From contig JAREIK010001332.1 in NCBI GenBank assembly GCA_029783825.1, positions 124,001-188,000 on the forward strand: 64,000 nucleotides of DNA, written 5' to 3'. A model generated the notes under the pieces. It was not told where the DNA came from. It searched no databases and saw only the letters and a program-made list of their open reading frames with translations. Positions 46,136-57,866 of this stretch are shown here, piece by piece (within the stretch, counting starts at the first letter, position 1; every line of letters begins with the position of its first letter). This stretch comes from Sapria himalayana. Lineage: Eukaryota; Streptophyta; Magnoliopsida; Malpighiales; Rafflesiaceae. The translations under genes were made by a program, and so were the position numbers.

Positions 46136-47300
46136 TCTGTGTAACATGTGTGAAGTTTTTGCGTGATTGAACATCTACGAGTGGCTCATATTCCCTCTAA
46201 TATCATAGTATTAATTGGATTTTGAGTCGAACGTATCCCAAAAGCTAGTTCAAAGGGAGCAAGAACTCTCACCATATATAAAGATTATTTTTTTTATTTT
46301 TTCAACTATTTCATAGAATGATTTAAAACTAGTTATATAAAAATATCAAAATTATTTAAAGTGACAATGCAATTAAATATGTCTCAAAATTTTATAATTT
46401 ACTATACTAATAATGTGATTATCTATTAGATGTCATGTGCTAATAGACACCTAAAAATTGAATGTAGAAATAAAAATAAACAATTGATAAAGATGGATAT
46501 AACATTTTATATGGTATAAGTGTTTCAAATGCCCTTAGGGAGATGTGATTTCAATCATTAACAACGTGATCAATCAAATGCCTTTCTTGGTTCATTATTA
46601 TCATGTACATTTTCAAAAATTGTATAGTAGAGAGAAATTATTTAGATTCTCTCAGGGTAATTTTAAATACTTAAATTATTTTGAATCTCTCTATATATGT
46701 AATAAGATGACACTTAGTATAATAAAGTATGTTGTATTTGATTGCTATATAACCTTCAAAGAGTAAATATGTTAGCCTCCAAAGACAAATAAAGTACTAG
46801 TGAGTATCGATATTATATTTGTTGAGCATAACTCATTCTTTATGAAGTCTAGACTAGGTAGGGTTTAAAAGTTCCATCTTAATATTTTAACCTCTATTAT
46901 TCTTCTTGAGTTTTTTTGATCCCACAACTAGGAATGATTGACACTCTTCGGCTACTTCTAACTTGTTGGGACATATTATAATATTATCTTCATGAATAAT
47001 CATATCAACAAATAAGTATAGAACAAGTTGATTCTTATTTTGATGGAAAAAAATGAAATTTACTTGGAAAATGAACCATCTCCTAGTCTATATGAGATAA
47101 TAATTTTAGAGTACATCATAATCCCAACTTTAAATGAGTTGGGAGTTGTGAGATTTAATCTATTAGAACTTCTTCGTGTTTATTCTAAAAATTATGAATT
47201 TGCTCAATCTATTTAGAAGCCATAAAAATATCCAAATAAGGCATAAGATCCTGTAGTCAATTCAGTTGGTCACTCAATACCATTTGATGTCAGACTTACG
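46136..47300. other. Unassigned repeat-derived DNA
   Basis: Bases 46150-46270 match the repeat described in the spacer at 43160-43250 (CAAAAGCTAGTTCAAA). From 46470 to 47220 there are weakly protein-like frames (46545-46766, 47028-47216) with decayed stops between them. Placement beside Copia DNA suggests retroelement sequence, but I cannot name a domain. GACTTACG (47293-47300) borders element H. Confidence 0.35.
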
Positions 47301-47949
47301 TAGAGGTGTCAAACAAGTAGTGGCATGTCGGCACGGCCTAATTTTTGGTGGCCCAATCGAGCCACCATGTCTGTCGGGCATGGCCCGGTATGGTAGTCGT
47401 GTCATGTTTGACATGGCATGACTCAATAATGGCTAGCCTAGCACAAATAGACCAGCCCGAGTCTTGTATTATTTGGGCTTGGTCGTGTCGGGCCGGGCTA
47501 GGTCAGGCTGATTCTGGCCCAAAAATATCAATCTAGCTAGTAGTATAAGACCAACTTGCACTCTCAACTCACCCTCACGCACCACCAATTAAGGAATTAC
47601 AAATTAATGAGTTTAAATTTTTTTTTTACAAATTTCAAATTTAAGTTACCCTTTTATGAGTAACGAAATATTATTTATTTATTTAACATAAATCATAAAA
47701 AAATAAATTTATTAACACAAATAACAAAGTTTAAAAATCAAAAATATCAAAATAATATATCAATCAATCTTCAATTATCATCCAATACAAAAAAATAAAA
47801 TAATACAATATTAATATGTAACTGATGATGCAATATCAATCAATCAAAAATCAATCTTCAATTTATATTGGATCCAATATAAATTAAAAATCATCTATCA
47901 TAATCATGCAAGCTTAATTCCAATATCAATCGGTATAAGTATGTAACTG

Positions 47950-50052
47950 ATGATCATCGTGTAAGTGTCTAATGGTATCACTAGTAATGAGCTCAACCTC
48001 CTCAAAATCTCATGAGTTATCATCTATCAGTAATTAGTATCTAGGTATCACTAGTAATTCTTCTGCTCTTGTTCTAGCACGATCATGGATGTTCAATCTT
48101 GAATCCTCTCAATCCTTCAAGCATACTAGTACTTCAATAATATTTGACCACAATCTCAATCGTCTATCTAAAATCATATTGACTACAACAGAAAAAATAG
48201 ACTCCGATATTGTGCTCGACACCAGAGAAGTCAATAGATCCTGTGTAATCTTAGACAGCACGGAATATGTGAACTGATATAATTTCTAACATTGTAAAAT
48301 ATCAAAGTTTTTATTATCGTTATGTGATGATATTGAACATTAATTAGTATCTAGGTACCAATATAGTTTGCTCTTATTTGATGGTTCACCTCATTATTTT
48401 TCTCATACTAACTGAATGAATAAGTCATCATCTCTCAATATAGTATTCATATCCATACTTAAATTCTGGCTACAACTACTATCATACATAGTGTCATAGT
48501 ATATGAATAACTCAATCAACTTTTCATGAATGAATCTTTCAGGTTGGTATTCCTGGTTCATGCACGATTACATGTATATCAAAATATTCTACTCATTCTA
48601 CCTTAACCTTAGGATCCATGCAAACCTCTAAATAATAAAGAGATGAAATTGTAGACTATTACTTTAAGTACTTGGTTTTCATCTCAAGAGTCATGTCACT
48701 AAATATTAGGTCATATCTAAACTTTCTAAACATGTTTTCAATATTACGTATGAATATGAGTACAATGCAAATGGTGAAAATATAAACTGACAAACACATG
48801 TTCGTCGTATCATAAAGAATCTTCAGGAATTTCATAAATAAAATTCATGTATCTCAGTCTTTATTGTCAATAAATTAATCACTATTACTATTGACATATT
48901 CAAATATCACATGTTCATATTAATACAGAACTCCAACATCATGTATGTGTAATTCTAATGATATCACACATCCATTTGAAATTTCTTCTTTAGACTTACA
49001 GATAAATAAAAACTATCAAATTCCTGTTATCTGCAATACATCCAAATATGTATTAATATATAGTGAGTTACGTATTTTTTCTAAAGTGTGGGAAATAATC
49101 TTCAACTCTACTTGTAATATCAGGTTAATGATATGACGCATACATCTAACCTGAAAAATTACTAATAATAACTCATTTCTAATAGTTATAACAAACATAT
49201 TAATAACTACTCTATTGTTAGAAATATTATCAAATATGATATTATATATTTTATTTTTAATAGTATATTCTTTAAAAATTCTCATTATTAACTCATATAT
49301 GATCGAGCCATAATGAGGATGGAGAATCTCTAAAAATCCTAATATCTTTTTATTTAGTATTTATTTAAAATCTATATAGTAGATGGTGAGGCATGCAAAA
49401 GAAATATCGTCATAACTAGTCTAGATATCAAACATCACGGACACCACACCCTTATATTGCATAAACGCATTAGTTATTATTTATTTTCTAACTTATAATA
49501 TTTTAGGATATCATTATTATATATAAATTTAGGAATCATACGATATGCATCCTGAAAATATATTTAGATAATAATGATTATCCTTAGATCCTCCAAAATT
49601 TTAATTAGAAAACCATTAATGATAATCAATTTGACTGTCTTTCCTTCCTAACTCATTGTAGTATATAAAGGAAATCAACATAAAAGTTAAACTAGATTCA
49701 ACATCAAATATCTCACCGTTCATTTAGATTTTTCTAAGATCTAATATATTATGTTTTTTAGTGCAATGATCGGCATACCTCTTTAGGTGCTCAATCACAT
49801 ACCCACTCTTACATATATATATATATATATTCTTACAATACTTACTTTGTGATGATTCTTCATTGACACTTCTAGCATATTTTATTTTGTATATATTAAA
49901 GTGAGTCTAAACTACATATATTCTTCAAATTTTTTATTTTTTAAATATTTGAATTTAAGTCGAGATCATAGAAAAAAAATATGATTTCGGTGGGCTTGGA
50001 GTTTTCCATAAGGTTATCATTATTAATATTATCTACATTTATTATTTATCAT
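47950..50052 (-). pseudogene. hAT transposase of element H (broken)
   Basis: A start codon at about 50052 lies where sister copies begin. The BED finger region lies near 49780-49860. Readable segments include the block at 49016-49285 (FKEYTIKNKIYNIIFDNISN, then RCMRHIINLILQVELKI), equivalent to the acid-residue and HVRCMCHVINL region of element B. The linker and dimerisation remnant lie near 48100-48500. Nearly every segment carries stops or indels. It is clearly older than A, B, D or I. Confidence 0.75.
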
Positions 50053-50272
50053 TTTTTACTATTTATTATTATATTCTAATTTTTATAATAAAATTTATTT
50101 GATATTAATAAAAATCAAAAACTATATGAAATTAAAAAAATACCTATTTATGAATAGGATAGAAAATTGCGAAGCCAGCACCAGATTTTTTACCAAAGCC
50201 ACATCGCACCATTGTCTGCACCAGAGAATGAAGCTGAAGCAAAAGCAAAACCAAGAAGAGAGAGAGTGAAAA

Positions 50273-50350
50273 GATGAGAGAGAGATAGAGAGACAAGATG
50301 AGAGAGAGATAGAGAGACAAGATGAGAGAGAGATAGAGAGACAAGATGAG
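50273..50350 (+). repeat. Tandem 24-bp GA-rich repeat
   Basis: The unit GATGAGAGAGAGATAGAGAG plus ACAA starts at 50273, 50297, 50321 and 50345, period 24, within the leader of the element H gene. It is CT-rich on the gene's strand. The leader of other copies is pyrimidine-rich too, so this is an expansion of a family feature. The Ser/Leu-rich open frames across it are artefacts. Confidence 0.85.
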
Positions 50351-50479
50351 AGAGAGAGATAATAAAGATAGAGAAAAGAGTGAGAGTGTGAGTGACATTG
50401 AGAGAGAAAAAAGTAATATATTATATACATAATATTGTGAATCTTTTCTAAAAACATAATTTTTTTTATTTTTGAATTT

Positions 50480-50570
50480 TTTTTAATAATTAATAGGGCA
50501 GAAACCCGATAACCATCGGATCTTCTGTCCTAGCCGTTGGAAATGCATCCAACAGTCTGGATGCACTCAC
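50480..50570 (-). promoter_or_regulatory. Hairpin block of element H
   Basis: AGGGCAGAAACCCGAT...ATCGGATCTTCTGTCCTAG and AGCCGTTGGA...TCCAACAG correspond to hairpins 1 and 2 of the other copies with several changes. They identify this side as the promoter end of element H. Confidence 0.5.
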
Positions 50571-51085
50571 TTTTTATTTTATTTTTTTTAATTATTTTGG
50601 ACCATTAGCCAAACATGAAATCCAGAAGCTTCAGCATTATGGACGGTTCGGTTCAGGCGTTCGGCATGGTTTGAGCATTCAGCCTTCAGGCGGGAGGTGT
50701 GTGCTGCACGTGGCATATCCACGTGCACCTGGATCATGCCACACGGACGCCCTCAGCCAGCCATGTGGTGGGTTCATTATAAAAACCATCACGTTTACAA
50801 GATGGGATGAATTTTTTTTTTCATTAAAATATTATTTTTTAAAAAAATGTGCTGGTCGGGCATGGTCCATTCGGATTGCTCCTAAAACCTAATCTAATTT
50901 TTAGGGCATGATAGCCTACCATGCTGCTGGATCGTGCCTACAGGCCAGGTAGCCATGTCGTGCCTCGAGCCAGCATGACCCAAGTCTAAGCAAGATTCTG
51001 AATCATGTCGTGCCAGGTCAGGAACGGCTCAGTCAGGTCGTGCCTCGGGCCATGCCCAGGCCGTCCAGCCCACTTGCCACCTCTA

Positions 51086-51379
51086 CCCATTGCATTTTCA
51101 TGCAATGGGTTTCGTAGGCATGATTCAGCACTATCAAGCACGACCGTGCACTCAAACATGCCACTGTGTCGTGCTAGGCTAGTGGACCCAAGCACCATAT
51201 CGTGCATGGAACGGTATAAGAATTATATTATGTCATGCCTAGAACAAAACAAGAATTATACCATGTCGTACCTAGCACGACACGGATATTACAGAATGTC
51301 ATATCTAGCACAACTCTATCAATAACATATCTCATGAGTTTTATCATACTCATGTATTTCTCTTTTTTGTATTTTTTAT
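51086..51379. other. Palindrome and decayed hAT-like DNA
   Basis: CCCATTGCA (51086-51094), TTTTCA, then TGCAATGGG (51101-51109) is a perfect 9-bp inverted repeat directly at the edge of element H. The 200 bases after it are rich in CATGTCGTGCC-type words and look like another hAT terminal region without identifiable ends. Confidence 0.5.
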
Positions 51380-52899
51380 TATTTTTCTTGATAGTATTAT
51401 AATATTCAAGTTTTCTTTGGAAGATATTATCTCATCAAGAATGACATGATAATAAGGAAAAAGATAGGGGTCATTCACTCTAATGAAACTTTAGAACTGG
51501 TATTTCAACATTCAAAAAGATTTTTTATTCGTTGTAAGTTGGTGTTTAATATGAAAACTAATCATGATGATAAAAAATATTACCTAAGACAATACTTGTA
51601 AGTGAGTTCACTTAGACTTTTAGAAGTGACTATCAAGTTACTTTTTCTTCAATGACTAAGATGACTTCAGTTCGAACAATCATATATCTTACAATTTCTC
51701 ACGAATAAATATTATATTAACTATACATGAAAAATATTTCTTCATTGTGATCTTGAGGATAAAAAATATATGAAGTGACTACTTGATTATCAAGAATAAA
51801 TATAGATTTTAGATCTTTTGACCAAAGGTAGTCATCAAGAGCTTGATGTTTGATCATTTTTAGCAATGATTACTTCTTTTAGTTTGCACAGGTGTATTAT
51901 ATATTCTTAATTATTTTATTAGAGAAGTTTAAATGACTTGATTTATCTTGTTGATTATATATATAAATGATAATCTTGTAATAGTATATGACAAGTTGAG
52001 AATCATTTAACTTAAAAAGTATCTTTAATCACAATTTCAAACTAATAAACTTTAAAAATTAAAATATTTTTTTGAGATTAAAATGGGTAATGACAATAGA
52101 AATATTATTTTATCACACAAGAGAAATACTTTTGATACTCTCTCAGGGAATGACTTTTTAGGTCGTATTGACTCAACTATATATAACAAAATTATAAGAA
52201 ACATTAATTATTTATCTATTATAAGACTTATTATAGCTTATGCACACAATATCATTAATAATTTCATAGATTATCCAAATTAGACGCACCTCGATAGACA
52301 TCTTTAATTAGTATAATATTCAAATTCTAGTTAGACATCATATTGCATGGACAAAAGATAGACTATGATCACTATATTTTTCATCGAAGTAATTCTATCT
52401 CCTAAAAAAATAAGAGACTGATGAAAATATTAAGCTTAAGTACAGAAATAGAGTACAAGATAGTGATCATATTTATCTATGAAATTTTTTAGATCATGTA
52501 TCGACTTGAACAGGTCAAATTTAAAGTTTCTTTCTCACTACTTTCTACTATGATAAATAGGTAATAATATATATAGCCTCTAATCTAGAATTTTAAGAAT
52601 AAACAAAATACATAAAAATAAATTATTTTTTTTATTAAAAAGATATAAGATTAAATCATTATCTCAACTTATATCAACACAATAGATCAACTAGGAAATA
52701 CATTTATAAATATCAAGAAAATCTCAGTTTACTTATCATTTTTTTTAAATGTTCAAGTTATATATGTACCAACTTAAGAAGAATATTACCATATTTTTTT
52801 ATTTTTTATTATTTTATATTTTAATGAGAACACTCAATTTGTAAACTACTGCCAATCACATTTACCTATCTATATATAAGATTTTGGAACTCATTTGTT
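51380..52899 (+). mobile_element. Copia fragment: RT, RNase H and LTR
   Basis: Reverse transcriptase wording lies at about 51640-51790 (KMTSVRTIIYLTISHE, then LYMKNIFLHCDLEDKKYM), with a decayed YVDDI block near 51950-51985. A further RT-derived segment at 52083-52283 contains DSTIYNKIIRNINYLSIIRL. RNase H remnants continue to about 52770. The LTR block (GAGAACACTCAATTTGTAAAC, TATATATAAGATTTTGG) lies at about 52800-52900. All frames are broken. Confidence 0.75.
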
Positions 52900-53219
52900 A
52901 CATTATTATTATATATGTATGAGTTTTTTATTTTCAAGAACATTAATTTTCATGTGTTTTATGTTCATAAATCAAAGTAAAAATTATGTAGCATTATATG
53001 TACCAAACATAATATAACATTTATTCCACAAAATTTTATAGCATTACATATTTAATTTCTCTATCGAACACATTCGAATGCTGTAAAAAAAAATTTAATA
53101 TTACCAAAACATGATCAAGGAATGCCCTATAAAATAAACAGAAGATGTACAATAGTATCATACCGCAACTACCACAAATTATTTCTTGAGAAAGGAATGA
53201 AAATTAAGAAGCATCTTAC
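52900..53219. other. Intron 5' end beside the 49-base exon
   Basis: AT-rich DNA without element signatures lies downstream, on the minus strand, of the exon at 53220-53268. It starts with the splice donor GTAAGATG. It is probably original intron. Confidence 0.5.
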
Positions 53220-53268
53220 CATGATTCTGCATGACCAGGAACATCTATTTCTGCCATAATGTGTATGC
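53220..53268 (-). CDS. HEXO: Beta-hexosaminidase (GH20), 49-base exon
   Basis: On the minus strand an AG acceptor (ATGGCAG) precedes GCATACAC and the exon ends in TCATG before donor GTAAGATG. Read with one upstream base, it gives GIHIMAEIDVPGHAES plus the first two bases of Trp. EIDVPGHAxSW is a signature of plant and animal family 20 beta-N-acetylhexosaminidases, in the TIM-barrel domain, with the Asp and His close to the active site. The split Trp codon is completed exactly by the first base of the exon at 11691, followed by GVGYPDLWPSP. The frame is intact. Upstream exons (HWHIVD region) are not found up to 64000, so the preceding intron exceeds 10.7 kb in this window. Confidence 0.85.
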
Positions 53269-53706
53269 CTGCCATAATGCACAGCAAAAATAAGCTATAG
53301 TAATACAGAAAACAAAAAATATAGACAAGGATGAAATAAATTGACGAATTTCATGATGGTGATGTCCCTAAACATTCAAAAGAGCAAACTTTGGGAGTGA
53401 AAACAAAATGAGAAATGCAAACAGATAAATTGCTCGCCTAAATACAACATTTTAAATTGGCAATAAGTTATCAACAATACGTGGAAAAGGATAGTGAATA
53501 GTGCAATGCTAGAGCACATGTTTCATTTTCAAAGTTCTCAACAAGACAGCATTTTGGGAAAGAAAGCATATGAGTTCAAGACATAATACAGAATAAATTC
53601 ATCAGTGCTCTAAACAAGACAGCAGAAAGCAGGACAAGTGCAAACGCAAACACTACATGTTGGTACCTACATCAAGCAAATGTATAAGGTAAGACATTAT
53701 GGAATT
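53269..53706. other. Intron upstream of the 49-base exon
   Basis: This has a more balanced base composition than its surroundings and no transposon ends. The acceptor side of the preceding intron starts here. The remainder of that intron runs out of the window. Confidence 0.45.
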
Positions 53707-56155
53707 CATGAGGTGACTGTTAAGTCTTGAAACATAAGCCTTTTGAGATACCTTGAGACATTGACATCATGAGAATAATAAATAATATTATTTATATATA
53801 TATAAATAAAATAAAAAAATAAAAAAATAAAAAATTAATTCATTAGATTAAAAAATAATACTTTCATATTTTCACAAAAAATCATAAATTCAACTAAAAA
53901 TTAATAAATTTAAACTTTTATAAAAACTCACAATTATGTTACAAGATAAAAAATAAATGTGAAGACATAAAAAAATATTTCAACATAAATTATCTTTTTA
54001 AATGTCAATATTATTCTCATCAATTATATTAATAGTGAGAAATTTTTATTGTCAAATATTTTCTTTTGTAGTACAAGGTATTAATATGAAATTCACACTG
54101 TTCATTTATGTATTTATTTTTATGAATTAAAATCTAATTTAGTTTATTTTCTTGGCTTTGTATCTATTTTTACCTATTACAAAATAACAAATAAAACATA
54201 CGTATTAAAAGTTTATTAATATATTTAATCATTTTGATCACTTAGATTATTAGTAGTTATTTGTAAATTATCATATTTCATGTAATTCAACTTTAACTCT
54301 TTTTTTTATCTTTATTATCACTTCTACTACCATAAAATGACAAATACATTATTTTGTTTTGCTTAATATGAAGAAATTATTTTATTCATTGATAGTTGAA
54401 TCTCTTAGTATTTGAATAAAACAACTCTAGTTATATCAAGAAATTATTTTTATTCATAATTTATTCAACGTTTAAATCAATCTCATCTATCAAAGTTAAA
54501 TTAATACAATATTTTCTTATAAATTTTATTCTTAATTTGTGTGGTATCTCACATACACTAGATCACTTAACATCTATTAAAGTCTATTTATTTATTGTGT
54601 ATGTATATGTAAATAAAAAACTAAATGTATATGTTAAAATGAAAAATAAAGTTTATAATATCAAAATAAAAGTACATATACAAAATTATAAAAAAATAGA
54701 AATGTTACAAATTAAAAAGTATTCCAAATTTTATCACACCTTGAAGTGCTACAAGTAACATTATGAACTCAAATAACAAATATTTACAACTATGATATTC
54801 AAACCCCAAAACAATCTATTAAATTGTAGGACGCAATAATTTTAAAGAATCAATTATAATACAACTTTTATATTTTCTCATTACTTAATCATATAAGTCT
54901 TGTAAAAATTAAAAAAATAACATATTATATTTAAAGATCAATAAAACTATAATTATAAAAAAAGCATGTTACAAAATAAAAGTCAATAATAATAATAACA
55001 AACAAATATAATGTCCATATTTTCCTATCAAATTTCATAGTTAAATATAATTTTTTTCTTGGTTGAGTACAACAACTCATAAGTATAACTCATATCTACT
55101 TTTTCCTCGGAATTTATCTATAAAAATTCAAATTAATTGAATAGTGATCTTTACACAAGATATAATATGAGATCAATAATTTGGATTACAAAATATTATC
55201 TCTAGCTTTTATCCTTTCCACATTTTTGTCATATACTTGAATATCATTTCTCAAATGAGAGCATTACTATAAAAATTTACTTGTGCTTATAAAAATATTA
55301 GAGAATAAAAAACATTGAAGCAAACCATATAATTACAAGATGGACAAGTTCATATTTTTTATAAATATTTTTATCAAGCTAAGAATCTAAATATGATCGT
55401 ACATAAACTTTACACATGCATTCATATAATTATGAATATTATCAATTATGACTTGTACAATATTCTCTTTTCCAACTTGTTCAACTATGTCATCACAATA
55501 TTTAAAAATTAAGTAATTATTTTTTATTGAATCATATATATCAATTATTGTTTAAAATCATTTACTAGTGAAATTATTTACTAAAAAACTAATAAGATAC
55601 TTATTTTTACTATATGTGCAACTATCTAATGTACTTTAATATTTATATTATTTTAATCCTTTTTACTCTCTCGTCATAATATTTCATATTATTCATCTTT
55701 TTTTAAGGATTCATATCATTGATTTATGCATAGATAAAAACTAAAATTTGGGCTCGAGATTTATAATAGCATTAATCAAAAAAATCCAATATGAATTATT
55801 CATCGTATTGAATGAGAGATCGCTTTAATATATAAATTGAACAAATTTTTTTACCTATTCTCTTACTTTCCTCTTACTTCCAATTAAAATTATAGGTAAT
55901 TAACTACGATGTAAATTTATATATTTATCATTAGATCCGCTAGGTATAAGTTGCTCATCCCAACTTCCATTCTCACTCCAATGTATAAGTAATTTGTCAT
56001 TGATGCAGGCGAATCCATGTGTCCACATTTGGAGAAAGTGTTGAGGCGTGCACCTCAACCCAAAAGACATGTTTACCTTTGAGTTGCATTTGAAATATGC
56101 CTTGCTCTAAGGCTTACCTCAAAGATGCTTTATTAAATATTGGTTCAGACAAGAA
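53707..56155 (-). mobile_element. Decayed GGC-family DNA transposon
   Basis: The left side (CATAAGCCTTTTGAGATACCTTGAG, here in parts) aligns with GCGTAAGCCTCGAGGCGTAAG of the 12137-13243 element. The right side has GTTGAGGCGTGCACCTCAAC and CTAAGGCTTACCTCAAAG. The 2.2 kb between them is A/T-rich with no intact frame. A weak counterpart of the acidic tail lies near 53985-54060. Target duplications were not found, so the boundaries are approximate. Confidence 0.45.
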
Positions 56156-57001
56156 TCATTCATTCCAATATAGACAGAATACCAAGCACCTATGCATTAT
56201 TTAACCTCTAAAAAAGTGAGTTATTCTTATGGTATCACAATAATAATCACTCGTACCAAAAGAGACAACATACCTAGCACATGTGCACTATGTCATATCT
56301 AAAAAGAGATACTCTTATGTTCTCAATACTTAAATCATTCATGATCATGCCTTCTATATAATTGATAAACATAACATGAATATCATTTCTAATATTGGCA
56401 AATCTCCTATAATAAGTGGACCTAAAAATAATTAGCAATCACACTGTTAAAAAACGAAAATAAGTGTCATTTTTTGTTATTCTTCACATAATTTCTTCAA
56501 AATCAAAACTTGAAAAATCATTTATAAGTGAGGAAACATAAGTAAAGTTGAGCGATGAATAAGATAAGAAAACATTCATGGGTAAGTTTTTAATGGATAT
56601 TTAATATAACAAAATGAAATGATGATTATTTTGCATAAATATTTTATATGTTTGTTTTATATTTCACTTAGTTGACATACATGAGATTAAACATTATTTT
56701 ATCATAATTTCTATTCTTCTAAAATTGGCAATGAATCTCGATAGTCTTATCCATGGGAACTATGGGAGCAATAGGTCTTATAGTCGAGATTTATTAAATA
56801 GTCTCTCAGACTTTCAAGGATAAGACATTCGAGATATTAACTTCTTCTAGATCTCATACTAGAGTGAGAGCCATGTATACTCGACACGACCTCCAAATTT
56901 TATTGAACAAAATAAAATATTAATTATGCATAAATATTTTAATGGAAGGAAATATTACTATTGTATGAAAACATAAATATGAAAGAAAATCCATGACCAT
57001 A
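56156..57001. other. Unassigned AT-rich DNA
   Basis: No coding or terminal repeats are recognised. The last eight bases, TGACCATA (56994-57001), are the target duplication of element I. Confidence 0.4.
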
Positions 57002-57866
57002 TAGAGGTGTCAAACGGAACGTGCCGAGCCTACCCAGCCCATTTTTTTTGAGCACGCGTGTGCTTTCATGACGGCCCAAGCACGGCACGGTTACAGTACC
57101 GTGCCGTGCCTGGCCCGGCACGGTTTATCAAAGCCCGGCCCGGCCCGCCGGCACGTCTGGCCGGGCCGGGTAGGGCCTGTAGGAGCCTGGTTGAATAAAA
57201 AAAATTTTATATTTTTAAAGTTTTCTGTTAAACTTTATATAAAATATATATTATCTTATATATAGATAATGTATAATATATTAAATTTGCAAAATAAAAA
57301 TTTTAAAATTTTAATAAATTACAAAGTTTAAATTTTTTTATTAAAAATATAATATAAATACATTACAAAGTTTAAATTTTAAATTGGTAAATTGACAATT
57401 ATTAAAAAGTTGTAACTTTAAAATATTAATAAAGTTTAAATTTTTTTTATAATTTAAACTAAATTTAGATTATAATTTATTATAATTAAATGATAAAATT
57501 TTAATTTTTAAATAAAAATTTTAAACAAAAAAATAAATTAAACAAAAAATTTCGTTAAACAAAAATTACTAAGTCAAAAAATTAAAAGCAAAGAAAATGA
57601 CCAATTAGCCAATAGATACCGAACCAAAGCAAATACAAGTTTCAATGTAACATTAAAAAAACGTACAATCAATAAAAAATAAAACATCAAAATCAAAAAA
57701 CATAATCAAGAATAAATTACAAAAATAATCAACTGTGTCTGTAACCATGAGGCATCAAAAATCAAAATCAAGTAGTAATGACAAATAGAATATGGCGTGG
57801 CGTACTAGAGTGGTGTGGCACTGGCAACTGGTGTCTAGCAACGAGCAGGAAAAACCGGTAACCATG

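Larger units (their letters stand above)
47301..51085 (-). mobile_element. hAT element H, near full length, decayed
   Basis: The left end TAGAGGTGTCAAACAAG starts at 47301. The right end GCCCACTTGCCACCTCTA closes at 51085. The length of 3785 bases and internal order fit the family, but the flanks GACTTACG and CCCATTGC do not match. Either the right boundary belongs to another copy or the target was altered. The gene is on the minus strand. Confidence 0.65.
11692..53219 (-). other. Giant host intron (about 41.5 kb) filled with transposons
   Basis: The intron is bounded on the minus strand by donor G|GTAAGATG (53219 downward) and acceptor TATGTAG (ending at 11692). The two exons join in phase (TG|G, Trp), which is the main evidence that they belong to one transcript. 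It contains five of the hAT copies singly or nested several deep, Copia and LINE fragments and a second DNA transposon family. Patches free of recognisable elements remain near both exons (11692-12126 and 52900-53219). Confidence 0.8.

Noticed and set aside
50122..50457. Ser/Leu-rich open frames on the minus strand
   Set aside because: They result from the 24-bp GA-rich tandem repeat in the leader of element H.
51110..51330. Possible alternative right end of element H further downstream
   Set aside because: No GACACCTCTA-like terminus and no copy of GACTTACG was found there, so 51085 was kept as the boundary with reduced confidence.
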